Assembly (NCBI GenBank): GCA_029204225.1 | Contig: CM055096.1 | Coordinates: forward strand, 58,233,600 to 58,297,599 | Source of the DNA: Diphasiastrum complanatum | Taxonomy: Eukaryota; Streptophyta; Lycopodiopsida; Lycopodiales; Lycopodiaceae | Reading direction: 5' to 3' | DNA length: 64,000 nucleotides | Shown: positions 21,098 through 31,992 of the stretch, in pieces | How the letters are laid out: each line of letters opens with the position of its first letter | How positions within the stretch are numbered: position 1 is the stretch's first letter | Made by a program: the position numbers and the translations under genes | The notes under the pieces: model-generated | The model's database searches: none | Seen by the model: only the letters and a program-made list of their open reading frames with translations | Told to the model about the DNA's origin: nothing

Positions 21098-22357
21098 TTC
21101 CAAACTGCTTGAAACTCCACCTGTAGGCTATAAAGTGTATGCCCCAGCCAACCGTGATGTCAAAAATAGAAAATAATGACCTGCAATTTTTGGCTTACCA
21201 GGCCACCCGCCGCTCTTATGCCAAATTGAAAGCCAAACTGGCATCGCTTTCTGAAATGCTTCTCATCACCAACTCCTAGCTACCTGCCCAGTGGAATGGT
21301 AAAATCACTCTTGGTGTGCTCCGAACACTTTCTTCGCGGCAATCACTCTGTTTTGGCATACCGTACTTGCAGGTATAGTCAGGGTGCCCTTCGTTTGGAG
21401 GCTATCGTCTTTCGTTTGGCCAAAATAGACTAAAGGAGGTGAAAATAAGAGCAATTTGGGTTTTTGAGCTATTTCTTCAATTTGAAAAAACTTTACCTTT
21501 CACAAAACTTGGGGCCCTTTTTTTAGTTTGAAAATATTTAATGAAAAGAAGGCCTATTTTGGCTTTCACTTCTTCAGAACCCTATCAAAGTCCATCTAAG
21601 GGTGATCCTTCATCATATGGCCCACGTTTCTCCCTGAGAACTTCATCTTGGCCATTGATCTAATTGAGGCTCATCTGATGGTTCAAAATGACATCTGGGC
21701 ATTAAAGCCCACTCCTCCACGTGCTAGACATCTCCAACCTCTACAGCCATTCTCGGATTCCCTGCGCGCGAGTTTTGTGCCTCCCTCCTCCTTCTCTTTC
21801 AATGATGGCAGCCTCAAGCCTTTACATTCAAGCTATAAAAGTTGTGTTTGCTTCACTCCAGCTCACTGGCTGATCCACGGCCGCCCACGGCCTCTCCACA
21901 CATCCACAACAGTAGCAGGACGCCCACTCCTAGCTTTTCACAACTTTAAATACGGATTTGTATTGAGAGAGAAATGTTTTTCCCCTTCTTGAAACCCTAG
22001 CTGTCAAAGAAGAAGATATTTTTGGGCTTTATCTAAACTTCTTGAGAATTTAACTAAGGAGCTACCTATCCCTCCAAGGTCACCCTACAACAAACAATAT
22101 TCTGCTCCAAACTGCTCTTCAAACGGTGTCCAATTGGATTCAAACCAATCACAAACGCCAAGCAACCCTTCAGAAAAATTTCCAGCTTCAATCTTTGCTT
22201 GCCCTCTGATTCAGCTGACAATCCCCTGCCTCTGAATCTTCTTACAGTTTTAAACTAATCCATGAATCTCCACATACTCAGATTTGTGCTTTCTAACCAA
22301 CAAACCGTCGCGAATTCGCAACTCTCTGTTCTTGTCCGGTGATTGTAGCCACCAATG
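21098..22357 (-). other. Long leader of copia H
   Basis: About 1.26 kb separates the primer-binding site from gag, twice the 0.6-kb leaders of copia A, B, C and D. On the plus strand the middle (21615-22005) looks like a host promoter and 5' leader: GGCCCAC, TGGGCATTAAAGCCCA, CTATAAAAG near 21832 and AAACCCTAGC near 21991. It is therefore uncertain how much of this is native leader. Confidence 0.5.
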
Positions 22358-22369
22358 GCTCTGATACCA
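22358..22369 (-). other. Primer-binding site of copia H
   Basis: The complement reads TGGTATCAGAGC, followed by C. It abuts the LTR end AACT with no gap, as the other copia primer sites in the window abut TTCACA. Confidence 0.9.
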
Positions 22370-22603
22370 AGTTAAGAAAACAGTTTAAACACTCGACCAG
22401 ATCAATCACCACAGCACAACATCAAGTGCAACAAAACAAGACAACAGAATAGCTCTCCACAAACTGTATATTTCACTCATTAGTAAGTACAAAGATAAAG
22501 TTGCTTAAAAGCACTCAAAGGGCTCGATAAATCTAGAACTGAGCACACGTGGTGCCGACGAAATAAGAAAGCACTGTATAAGTCGATCATTGGTATTTTA
22601 ACT
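22370..22603 (-). repeat. 5' LTR of copia H, AGTT...AACT ends
   Basis: Read on the minus strand, the LTR runs from AGTTAAAATACC at 22603 to TTCTTAACT at 22370, 234 bp. The inner end is fixed by the primer site and the outer end by the return to CACTA sequence. The terminal pair is AGTTAA...TTAACT instead of TG...CA. The flanking TCAGG (22604-22608; CCTGA on the minus strand) corresponds with one change to the CTTGA that follows the related LTR at 188. Confidence 0.7.
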
Positions 22604-22608
22604 TCAGG

Positions 22609-22880
22609 TGCTTCCAAATTATACTCCCTACATTCCTTATTATGTGCATTGGATCCAATAGATTATTTATCAATAATTGTCCACAACAAAAAAGTTTATA
22701 AAATATGGACAACCTTTTTATATTAGGAGGCAGGTGTTGTGGATCTTGAAAGAGTCTCCAAATTTGAAGCCAGTCACTTGCCTTTCAAGAACAGAACATA
22801 AATGCTACAATTTGATAAGCAATGTCAAAATAGATATCATTACATCATCAAATGGTAAGCTACTCACCTGAATAGCTTTC
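22609..22880 (-). pseudogene. CACTA tnp2-like remnant, left half
   Basis: The complement matches 43495-43682, including the LDPMHI coding stretch (TTGGATCCAATGCACAT). It ends exactly where copia H is inserted, at the same site at which the window-start LTR is joined to the right half. Several stops make it non-coding. Confidence 0.7.
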
Positions 22881-22934
22881 TGACACTTACATATGAGCAC
22901 CCGTATTTAGTTTGCAAGTTTATGAGCAATAGAC

Positions 22935-23330
22935 AACTTGCAACATACCCTAGACCCTAAACCTCAAACTCCTTATAATAAACCCCAAACCCCCTCCCCA
23001 AACTCCAAATCCCTTACCCTTACTCTAGATTCCTAGACCCCTTATCCCTGACCCTAAACCCTTTTTTCTAGATTCCTTATCCTTAACCCTAAACCCCAAG
23101 CCCCATACCCTAAAGCCTAGTTTCCAAACTCCTTACCCTTACTCTAGATCACTAAACTCCTTACCCCTTATTCTAAACTCTTTTTCCTAGATTCCTTATC
23201 CTAAACCCTAAATCCTAAACTCCAAACTCCTTAACCTAAACTTGAAACTCCTTACGCTAAATTCCAATCCCACTCTCTATCTTAAATACCTTTTCTTAGA
23301 TCCCTTACTCTTAACACTAGATCCTAAAAC
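22935..23330. repeat. Degenerate telomere-like CCCTAAA array
   Basis: About 400 bp of C-rich strand built from CCCTAAAC, CCCTTA, CCTTACCC and CTAGATTCC variants. A longer period of some 75-100 bp is suggested by repeated ACTCTAGAT and TAGATTCCTTATCC blocks. Exact plant telomere heptamers (CCCTAAA) occur but never in long runs. It is interstitial, next to a CACTA remnant. Confidence 0.8.
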
Positions 23331-23499
23331 AATTAGCCTACACATATAATACACCCAATGCACATAATTGAAGTCATAAAGCATATCTATGAAATTGATG
23401 GATACAATATGTTGGATTTGGCTAGTGAGCAAGTAGCCTAGTTCGTAATCAAATCATACTATAGATGTGATGGATTATTGATCAGATGATGTGAATGTA

Positions 23500-23915
23500 G
23501 TGAATCCAAGTATGTAGAGCCCCTTGGCATGGGAAACTTCCATAAGTAGTGTGGAAAAGTTAGAATGCGAGTTTGAGTAGATTCAAATTCGAATGTTGGG
23601 TACTTTGAATCTAGTCCCAAAAATAGTAGGGTTACCATTTTGGAGGGAAAATCAAGTGGCCAAATAGGATTTGGACCTGTTATAAAAGGAGGAAACTTGT
23701 GGAGAGACACATCTTATCTCTTCTTTATCTCATTTCATGCTTATATATGGTCCTCTTGGGTTCTACTATCCATTGGTGCACTATACTTGTGATTGCATGC
23801 AATTCTATGTGTAAAATGATCTATATTTGTTATTTTTGGATTCACACGTGTGAAATACAGTAGTTTGCTGTACATCTGAGTGTATCAACTCCAAAGGATG
23901 TGTGCTTTTGATGGA
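23500..23915 (+). mobile_element. Truncated LTR of the copia D family
   Basis: The sequence follows 46555-47000 of the copia D 5' LTR, with shared GGCCAAATAGG, GTTATAAAAGG (near 23679) and the palindrome TTCACACGTGTGAA at 23841-23854. Both ends are lost and no primer-binding site follows; minus-strand copia F sequence begins at about 23930. Confidence 0.75.
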
Positions 23916-23929
23916 AGATCTTTGATATG

Positions 23930-25015
23930 CTTTCTTGTGTGATTTTGCAATGGCACAAGCCTCACATGCTTGATCTCCTTGGAAAGATCCTTTGGTAAGC
24001 CAATAGCCTTGACTTATTTGAACATATAAAGCATGGATTTGTAGTTGGGATGTCCCAACCTCCTATGCCATAACTCCTCCTTGGAAAGCTTTGTGACGAA
24101 AGCAATATCACAACTCTCTTGGATCAAGCTTGTATATGCCTCCAAATCTTGATCCATGTGCAAGGATTTCATCATTTCTCTTGATAATACAAGTATCAAT
24201 TTGAATTTCACATCAAGGCCACCGTCAATAAGTTCGCCAACACTTATAATGTTTTTTGTAATTAGGCACAAAAGGAACCTTGTTGACAGAAAGAATTTTA
24301 GAAGATGAGGTCTTCAAAGGAATACTCCCTATGCCTTCAATATTGCATTCTTGGTCATTTGCTGTATAGATAGTCTTCTTAGCTCCTCCATAAGGCATAA
24401 TAGATGTGAAGGACTCCTTGGAGCTACACATAAGTGAAGATGCTCCACTATCAATGTACCAAGATCCATCCTTCTTGAAAGGTGGAGATGAAAAACTAGA
24501 GACCATAAGAGATCCTCTCCATCACTTGCAATAGAGTCTTCTTTCTCATTTGAAAGATTGGCTTGCTTGAATTGATTCTTCTTCTTGAAGCAATTTGTAG
24601 CGTAGTGCCCCATCTTGCCACAAAAGAAACATTTGATATTCTTCTTCTTCTTTGAGATAGAAGCATGAGAGGTGTGAACATCCTCTCCATCTTGGTCTTT
24701 ATATTTTGCTTTGTCCTTGGAGAAGTTTTGGTGTTGCATTTTGCTCCTCCCTTTGTGCTTGGCAAAAAGAGCTTTGCCATCACAATTATGGTTGAATGAT
24801 AACTTCTCCATCCTTAATAGCTTGTTCTCATGCCTTGATTCTTCAGCCATTAGAACTCCTTGCAAAGCCTCCAAAGTAGGTAGATCTTCCTTGATGGCAT
24901 AAGATTGGACAAGGTTCTCATACTCATCTCTCAAGCCATTAAGTATGGCTTGGACTAGATCACTTTGGTTTATAGATCCTCCAATGCAAGCAGGTTCCCT
25001 ATGAGTATCTTTCCC
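23930..25015 (-). pseudogene. Copia F gag, protease and integrase start
   Basis: The minus strand gives the end of gag (LVQAILNGLRDEYENLVQSY), a complete zinc knuckle CFFCGKMGHYATNC, protease (WYIDSGASSLMCSSKESF, with the usual His-Met changed) and the integrase zinc region (LWHRRLGHPNYKSM), ending at 23930. A frameshift near 24500 separates gag from protease. The first part of gag is missing: at 25015 the frame runs directly into leader sequence. It reads outward from the LTR at 25391-26127. Confidence 0.8.
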
Positions 25016-25379
25016 AACCAGGTTGGGAGCCCTACCCACCTTGATTCAACTGATTATAACTTTTTATTGGGAGATCCAATCACTATGAAGTCCATTGCTA
25101 CACAAACTAGACTTGAATAGCTTTTAAACTAGCTATCAAGCTCTAGATTTAGATCAAACATGGAAGATAAGAACCAAATTGAATTGGGATGTCCTTCACA
25201 CATGTCTGAGCAGGAAAATCCCTACAATCTAAAAAATGATTCAATCCTTATGATGATGAACCCTTTTGATCCAAATTTGCTTGAGATAGCATGGGAGATG
25301 CAAACAACACTCTCCAGATCTAGATTTTCATGAAATTTATGAAACTTTGGATGAAACAAGCATCAAACACTTAGGTAGG

Positions 25380-25390
25380 GTCTGATACCA
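25380..25390 (-). other. Primer-binding site of copia F
   Basis: The complement reads TGGTATCAGAC, one base short of the usual TGGTATCAGAGC, directly beside the LTR end TTTCACA. The duplicate at 52141-52151 carries the same change. Confidence 0.8.
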
Positions 25391-26127
25391 TGTGAAATTT
25401 CACATGTGTGGGAATGCCCTAATGTGTGAGAATGATCTCGTAAGGAACGCTTATGCACTTTAGATCAACACTAGATTGAGAATCAAGATCTATGTCAAAA
25501 TCTAAGGCAAAGAGGCAAAGATAGATGCATAGTTTGATAACCAAAGTGATTTCACATGTAAGAGAAGTACTTCATGAAAATTCTAAGGCAAATTAGGCTA
25601 CTCTCCTCGGGTAGAGAGAGAATAGACCAATTTGCTCTCGGGTAGAGAGAGAAGGAAATACACACAAAAGTTGATTGCACTCAAAATGACTCAAAAACTC
25701 AATCACATAATGATTGGTAAAGAGAGTACATATAAAACTTGTGGAGATCCATGCTTATATCCTATTGGACCCCTTTTCCTAGCCTCTCTAATTCTATTGG
25801 ATGAGTGATGCATCCATCCTGCAATTCTATTGGACCCTTCATAAGAATTTCTCAATTTTGATTGGACCCTTTGAACTTTGCCAACACTTTGACTTGATCA
25901 CTCATCAAATTACATTAACACATGTGTCACAAGCCTATTCACAAGCCTAAGTAGCTCGAGTTTGCATCATAAGCTACTTCTGGCCAAATTGTGGCTTTAC
26001 ATGTGAAATTGACCATTTTGTCATTTTTATAAATTTTGGCCCTATCAAACTCCTACACAAAGATGCTTGACATAGAAACTTGGAAAACCCCTAAAGCTAT
26101 GATAGATGACTTTTTATGATTTTCACA
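25391..26127 (-). repeat. 5' LTR of copia F
   Basis: A 737-bp LTR with perfect 7-bp terminal inverted repeats, TGTGAAA...TTTCACA, read on the minus strand. A CACATGTGTGG motif lies at its 3' end. The identical-length copy at 52152-52888 has the same ends and the same flanking sequence CCA[G/T]CTTGATAAG. Confidence 0.9.
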
Positions 26128-26128
26128 C

Positions 26129-26450
26129 CAGCTTGATAAGAAGTGGTGAGAAGAATTTTGGGGTTTAATGGAGTCCCATTTTAGGGTAGAATGGAGCCAA
26201 CAAGTCATTCTGTTTTAGTTTTTTTTTTTTAAATTTGGCACCTTGGAATAGACCTCAGAGTAACCACAACTATGGACGTTGGAATAACCAGAAATAGGGA
26301 CCTCATAATAACTGCTTTTATCTACCTCAAAATAAATCTCATTTGCATGTCTTTTCTCTAAAAAATTGGAGTTTAGATATATGATGGGTTTCGTATTACA
26401 TTTTGAGTTGCCAATTTTGACATAGATAATGGGAGAAATACCAATGGAAA
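26129..26450. repeat. Dispersed repeat flanking copia F
   Basis: About 320 bp with TTTAATGGAGTCCCATTTT, a poly-T run and TTGGAATAGACCTCAGAGT. It recurs at 52890-53210 as part of the 4.4-kb unit and, in reverse complement, at 57870-58180, where it also lies next to an LTR resembling that of copia F. It is therefore older than the segmental duplication. Confidence 0.75.
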
Positions 26451-26488
26451 CTCTTTTTTCTTTTTTTTTGTTTGATAAAACCTCAGAA

Positions 26489-27070
26489 TGTTGAAAATAC
26501 AGTACTAAGGACCATAAGTGGGCCTACAAAAGACTTCAAGAGTGATTGATTGATTGATACGCCAATCTATTACAAAACTAGTCACCAATTTCTTGATCTA
26601 GATCAGCAATTTTGGATCACACAATCAAAAGCAATAAAAAAGAATGATCAAACACGTGTGTGGTATGGTCTCCAATATGGCTTGTTATCATAGAATGAAT
26701 GTAATCAAGTTTAGTTTACTATGGAATCATAAAATCACAAGAAAAATGTGGGAAAGACTCGAGATTGTCAATTTGTTCTGAAATCTCTATTTTGCATGTA
26801 TGGAATGATAGATTGATAGTACAATAGGGCTCTTCTCCTTTGAAGTTAGGTGAAAATCCAGCATGTTTCAAGGAGACTAATTGACATTTTTTGTCCTAAT
26901 ATGTCTTATCAAACCCTAGAGCTATGCCAATTTGATGGTTAGGTTACTGAACTACCTCCATGGTTTGATGAGTTTGGTCCTATAATTTAGGAATCATGAC
27001 CAAACAACCTTACTAATCCTATGAATGAGATCTAACCTATCCAGACTAGCCTTCTAGATTAGCCTTCACA
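26489..27070 (-). mobile_element. LTR-like remnant related to copia B LTR
   Basis: The segment begins TGTTGAAAATACAGTACTAAGGACCATAA and includes GAAGTTAGGTGAAAATCCAGCATG, both close to the solo LTR at 43834-44524, and ends CCTTCACA. No primer-binding site or target duplication was found. The duplicate is 53245-53813. Confidence 0.5.
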
Positions 27071-27817
27071 TGTGGCAATATGGATTCACATCTGGCAACA
27101 TGGATTCACATGTGTGGATTATAATTTCTCCAAGTAATGATCTTAGCTTAATAAAAGAATCCTTAGGCAAGGATTTAGTAAGCAAATCTACTAAGCAATC
27201 CATTGAAGACACATCATTAGGGAAAATTTGGGCTCAAAAAGGGCCCTTTAAGAAATTTGCCTTTAGAGAGAGGTTAGGTAGAGAGAGAATGGAAACCGGT
27301 ACCGTTTGGTTACCATTTTTTGAGTTTCCGGTACTGCCCGCATTCTAACTACTGTGGTTAAAACTAGCTCTAACTCCAGGCATTAATTAGTTAAGCATGC
27401 TTGCAATAACAACCATACATTTTTCATATAATCTGGGGCTATAAACGTCCACCAATAATAATATTACAGCATGGTACCTGTGCCTAAAAGTAATGAATGG
27501 TCCATCAGTAAAGAATAATGGTCACCGAATTCTGTATCTAGAGATACGATACGTTCACGAAAACTTACGAGGGCAATCATTTTTGAAGCTCTGCCCTACA
27601 TAAGCACAAACATGATAATAAAGAAAACTTTACGTTTGAATTTCATGCCCGAATATCGGTTCAACACGCGCATAGATCATTCGGATATACTTCAATCATG
27701 GCGGGTCATGTGGCGTGCCCCTTGGCCTAGGAGGCAGTGGTGGAAGATGAGGTGGTGGTGGATTTCCGTGGTGGCCTCCTTGCATTGGGATACCTCTATG
27801 CTATTTGATTCGTGCGA
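27071..27817 (+). other. Open stretch left of the foldback
   Basis: A 92-codon frame at 27070-27348 (GKDLVSKSTKQS, LGKIWAQKGPFKKFAFRERLG) is conserved almost unchanged at 53813-54091. A similar phrase, LGDIRTQNGPF, occurs on the minus strand at the 3' end of copia G (29387-29460), so it may come from the tail of a copia pol. From 27360 on I see no coding sequence apart from a Gly/Trp-rich stretch near 27700-27790. Confidence 0.35.
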
Positions 27818-28826
27818 GCCATTCGCGGACCCAGTATCGGATCAGCGCGCACGTAAAAAGTCAGCTACAGAATGTAGGTCGGGCGCGACGAACCGATATC
27901 AAACAGAAAAGACGGAAATTAGGCGATATCGCATGGGCACGCGGGAGTCTGGAGCAGGAATATCACCATTGGGTCAGGCGCGCTGAACTAATATTGAAAA
28001 ACGGTAACTTTTGAAAGACATCTCGGATTGAGAAGTTTTGGACGGTCAACAATCAACAATCAACCTAATATCGGATCGGCACGTGGTTGACCAGTTTGAC
28101 CCTGTCAAACACTAAGGGTGCACGCCGATCCGATATTAGGGCTTTCATTTTTTTTTTTTTGGTTTTTTTTTTGGAAAGAGCTCGCCAAAAACTTCGCAAC
28201 GGCACCAGAATGACCTAGTTTCAAGTTACGGTTCAAAAGTTATAGGTAGTCAAAGTTTTGGGGCCTATAACTTTGACTGCCTATAACTTTTGAAACGTAA
28301 CTTGAAATTAGGTCATTCTGGTGCCATTGCGAAGCTTTCATTGAGCTCTTTCCAAACAAACCAAAAAAAAAAAAAAAAATTGAAAATCCTAATATTAGAT
28401 CGGCGCTCGCCCTTAGGATTTGACCGGGTCAAACTGGTCAACCGCATGCCGATTGAATATTAGGTTGACTGTTGATTGTTGACTACCCAAAAATTTGACT
28501 AAGAATATCTCTTTAACCGTAGCTCTGAATTGGGTCATGCTGGGTGCCGTTGAAAAGCTCTTGTCGAGGGCTTTCTAATAGCATTGTAATCGTCTCAATT
28601 TGAGCTGTCTTTCGAAAGTTACTATTTTTTTTTTCAACAATAGGCAATATCGATTTAGTGCGTCCGACTCAATCATGATATTCCTGTTTGAGACTCCCAC
28701 GCGCCCATGCGATATCGCCTAGTTGCCGACTTTTCTGTCTGATATCGGTTTGACGCACCTAACCTACATTCTATAGCTGTTGACTTTTTATGTGCGCGTT
28801 GATCCGATACTGGGTTTGCGAATGGC
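27818..28826. repeat. Foldback (long inverted repeat), copy 1
   Basis: The two halves are imperfect reverse complements centred near 28256 (GGGGCCTATAAC). The outer ends pair as GCCATTCGCGGACCCAGTAT with ATACTGGGTTTGCGAATGGC. Inner arms carry AATGACCTAGTTTCAAGTTAC against GTAACTTGAAATTAGGTCATT, and poly-T against poly-A tracts. Motifs around CCGATCCGATAT recur through both arms. The left arm has lost about 100 bp relative to the right arm and to copy 2. No transposase or conserved frame was found inside. Confidence 0.85.
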
Positions 28827-29386
28827 CTCCAGTACTAAATGAAAACTAAATGAAATATTCTAATTTTCAGAGGGGATATTCTAGATTCTCCCTTTGGCGT
28901 GGAGGCAGCCGCTTCTAATCTACAAAGATTTCAAAGTGTGTGATCGTCCAAACAACAAAGATCAGCATGGAAAAAGTATGAAGACTTGGATTCGATCCAA
29001 AAATTTAACACAACGAACAATGGCCTATACTCACCTGTGCATTGATCTGCTATCGACTGTCGACTTTCATACTCGAGTTAACGGTTCGACACGTGCCTCC
29101 TATACTATCTCACTGTTGATTGTACACATGCGCGCTGATCTGATACTAGGCCATTGCATGGCCCGCACCAAACAAATTGCTCATCTTCATCCTGGCCTGC
29201 ATCAATGGTTCCTCTTGGTCTCCGATTGCGTGTCGCCATTAGTCCAAAATATCTCTATGGAAGTTGAGTATGAATGAGAACAAAGAGAATGAGAGGTATA
29301 CCTAAGAATGGCAAGAAGCTCATAAACTACAGGGATTAGTTAACTACAGTTTATAACTATTTATGTCAAATCAACCTCAAGTGTAC
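28827..29386. other. Right flank of the foldback
   Basis: Contains a further partial copy of the arm end near 29128-29165 (GCGCTGATCTGATACTAGGCC, ATTGCATGG). A 127-codon frame spans the stretch and is partly kept at 55772-56113, but I recognise no domain. The block ends in CCTCAAGTGTACA, where the 4.4-kb duplication stops. Confidence 0.4.
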
Positions 29387-31992
29387 AAATACGGGCAAGA
29401 ACAAAAAGCATCTTGACAAAGGGCCCATTTTGAGTTCTAATATCCCCTAATGGTTGGAGTTTGATTTCTTTGGCTTGTGCTTTCTTCCTCACAAAGTGAT
29501 ATGCTTGATCCTTGCATGGAATGTAGGATGGTAGCAAGTGATTGGGTTGATTGGGTGTCACAATAGATCCAAGGAAACTCCTCAGCCTCCATGCCTTGAA
29601 GCTCCATCAATAGCCTTTTGAGCCATAAGACCTCTTTGCATGTTGATGTCAAGGCCTTATACTTGGATTCTGTTGATGATAATGAAATAGTATCTTGCTT
29701 TTTGGAAAGCCACGATACTACTCCATCACAAAGGAATTTAGCAAATACACTTGTAGATTTTTGATCCACTTTGTTACCTTCATAATTTGAGTCAGATTAG
29801 GCCCTTAAGCCAAGATAAGTCCATTTGTAGAGTATGCCAAAATTCCTAGTTGATGAGATGTATCTTAGGACTCTTTTGGTCATCTTCCAATGTGACACAA
29901 GAGCACTTTGCATATATTGGCTTAACTTTCCAACACTATGACTAAGATCAGCCCTAGTTATACTTAAATAAATCAAGGAGCCTATAAGCCTTCTATAGAG
30001 TGTGATGTCCTCAAAGGATGTCCTCAAATGATGCTTCATCATCACTTATAGATGCTTTTACATTTTTCTCCATTGGAGTCTCAATGCCTTTACAATCCTT
30101 CATTCCAAATAGATCTAGGATGGATGTAGCATATTTAGATTGACATGTAAAGCTAAAATCCAATCCTCTTATGACTTCTATTCCAAGAAGGAAGTGTAAT
30201 TGGCTGAGATCAACCATCTTAAACTCTTTAGCTAAAGCAATCTTAACATCTCTTATTCTATCTAGATCATTTCCACTTAAGATTGTGTCATCAACATACA
30301 ATACAAGTACAATGATATTTCCATCACTAAACTTCATGTATAATCAAAGATCATATGAGCTCAACACAAAATTGATGGAGATAAGAAAAGAGTTTAGCCT
30401 AGAGTACCAAGCTCTAGGTGCTTGCTTGAGTCTATAAAAACTCCTCTTCAAGATACATACTTTATTTTCAAGTCCTTTCTTCGTGAAGCCCTTGGGTTGC
30501 CTCATGTAGATTTCTTTCTCCAAGTAGCCATTGAGGAAGAAATTTGTAACTGTTACATCAAGTTGGAAGAGCATCCAATTGAAAGTAGTAGTAGGACTAA
30601 TGATCAATCTTATTGTAACTAGCTTAGCCACATGAGCAAAAGTTTCATCATAATCAATGCCTTTAGTTTGAAAGACCTTTTGCTACAAGCCTTGTTTTAT
30701 ACTTATTTATTGATCCATCTTGGTTATACTTCAATCTATACACCCACTTGTAGTAAAGTGGCTTCTTCCCTTGAGGAAGATCAACAAGTTCCCAACTATG
30801 ATTGTCCATGAGAGCATCATACTCCATTTGCATAGCATCCATCCAACTTCTGATTTACAAGCATTTTCATAGCAAGTTGGTTCATCAAGAATTGAAGTAA
30901 GAAGAGTACAAGAAGTGAGAGATTGAGTGCCTTCCCTTTGACCACCTTTGCTAATGTACGGAGCCTTGTTGGCTCGGCCCTTGCTCTACTAGATCTTCTT
31001 GGAGTCATATTGCACAAAAAGTTACAAGAAATTTCCTCACCCCAAAATGGTTCTTGCAGAGAAGCTTCTAGCCTTAAGACCTCAACCACTCCATTTTGGT
31101 GAGGGGCATAAGGACAAGTTAACTCTCTCTTTATGCCTTAACATTACAAATCTCTATCATCTTGTTGGAGATGTAGTCTCCACCATTATCACATCTTAAT
31201 ACCTTGATCTTAGTATTAAGCTGATGTTCAACAATAGCTTTGAACTTTACAAATGAATCATACACCAACATTTTTGAAGATCCAAGAAAATCTTGAGTGA
31301 TCATCAATGGATTATACATATACTTTAGCTCCACCATTATATTTATGTGAAAAGCTATCCACATTCAAAATGACTTTAAGAGGAGTGGTACATCTTGAGA
31401 AATGTAGCTTATGAGTCTTTGAGAGACTACAAGCCTCACAAAGCTTACCGCATCTTGCCAACTTCTTGGGGAGGCCGAGAGCTAGCTCCTTTGCACACAT
31501 TGATTCCATTGCCTTGAAGTTGGGATGGCCCAACCTCTTGTGCCATAGCTCTACTTGGGTGATCTCCTCCTTTGCTAAGTTCACACTCCCCATTGCCACA
31601 TTAGCATCTAATTTAAACAATATACCTTGTTTAAATCCTTTTGCTATGCAATCATCATTCTCGAAAATGGAAAAACCTCCATGGTTAAATTGTACATCTA
31701 GGCCATTATTGATTAATTGGCCAACACTCAACAAGTTTTTGGTAATTGAAGGTGCATAAAGAACATCTATTGGATTCATCCTTTTGGATGATCCCAAGCA
31801 CAAAGGAATAGTTCCAATTCCAGTTATCCTACACTCTTGATCACTTGCAGTAAAGATAGACTTCTTAACACCATTAAAAAAGAGTAGAGTGGAGAAATAG
31901 TCCTTTTGGAAGGTCATGTGGGAGCTAGCCCCACTATCAATCCACCATGCTTCACTTGTGTTGGATTTCGATGATGGTGATGAGGTAGAACT
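29387..31992 (-). pseudogene. Copia G pol, nearly full length but broken
   Basis: In minus-strand order: protease (WWIDSGASSHMTFQKDYF at the 31990 end), integrase zinc region (LWHKRLGHPNFKAM, CEACSLSKTHK), part of the core (IKVLRCDNGGDYIS near 31180), a truncated connector, RT (ITRADLSHSVGKLSQYM; LYVDDTILSGNDLDRIRD near 30280) and RNase H (DTISLSSTESKYKAL). Catalytic YVDD is kept, but several frameshifts and deletions break the frame, and integrase has lost the part between NGGDYIS and the connector. Gag and both LTRs are absent. Closest relatives here are copia B and M. Confidence 0.85.

Larger units (their letters stand above)
25016..29386. repeat. 4.4-kb segmental duplication, copy 1
   Basis: This block recurs in the same orientation at 51777-56222, with over 90 percent identity by eye. 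It holds, left to right, copia F leader and 5' LTR (minus), a 300-bp dispersed repeat, an older LTR-like segment, a short open stretch and a 1-kb foldback. Both copies contain the same LTR/flank junction, so the unit was duplicated after copia F inserted. The flanks differ: copia G at 29387 here, copia J at 56223 there. Confidence 0.9.

Noticed and set aside
21648-21992. 114-codon plus-strand frame as a gene
   Set aside because: It lies in promoter-like leader DNA, has no domain, and low-complexity Pro/Ser/His content.
27612-28014. Frames inside the left foldback arm
   Set aside because: They are not kept in frame in the second copy; the Gly/Trp-rich parts look like repeat translation.
25391-29386. 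One giant 4-kb LTR ending TGTACA...TTTCACA
   Set aside because: A 737-bp LTR with perfect 7-bp terminal repeats fits inside it, and no matching second giant LTR exists. Kept only as a remark on the TGTACA edge.
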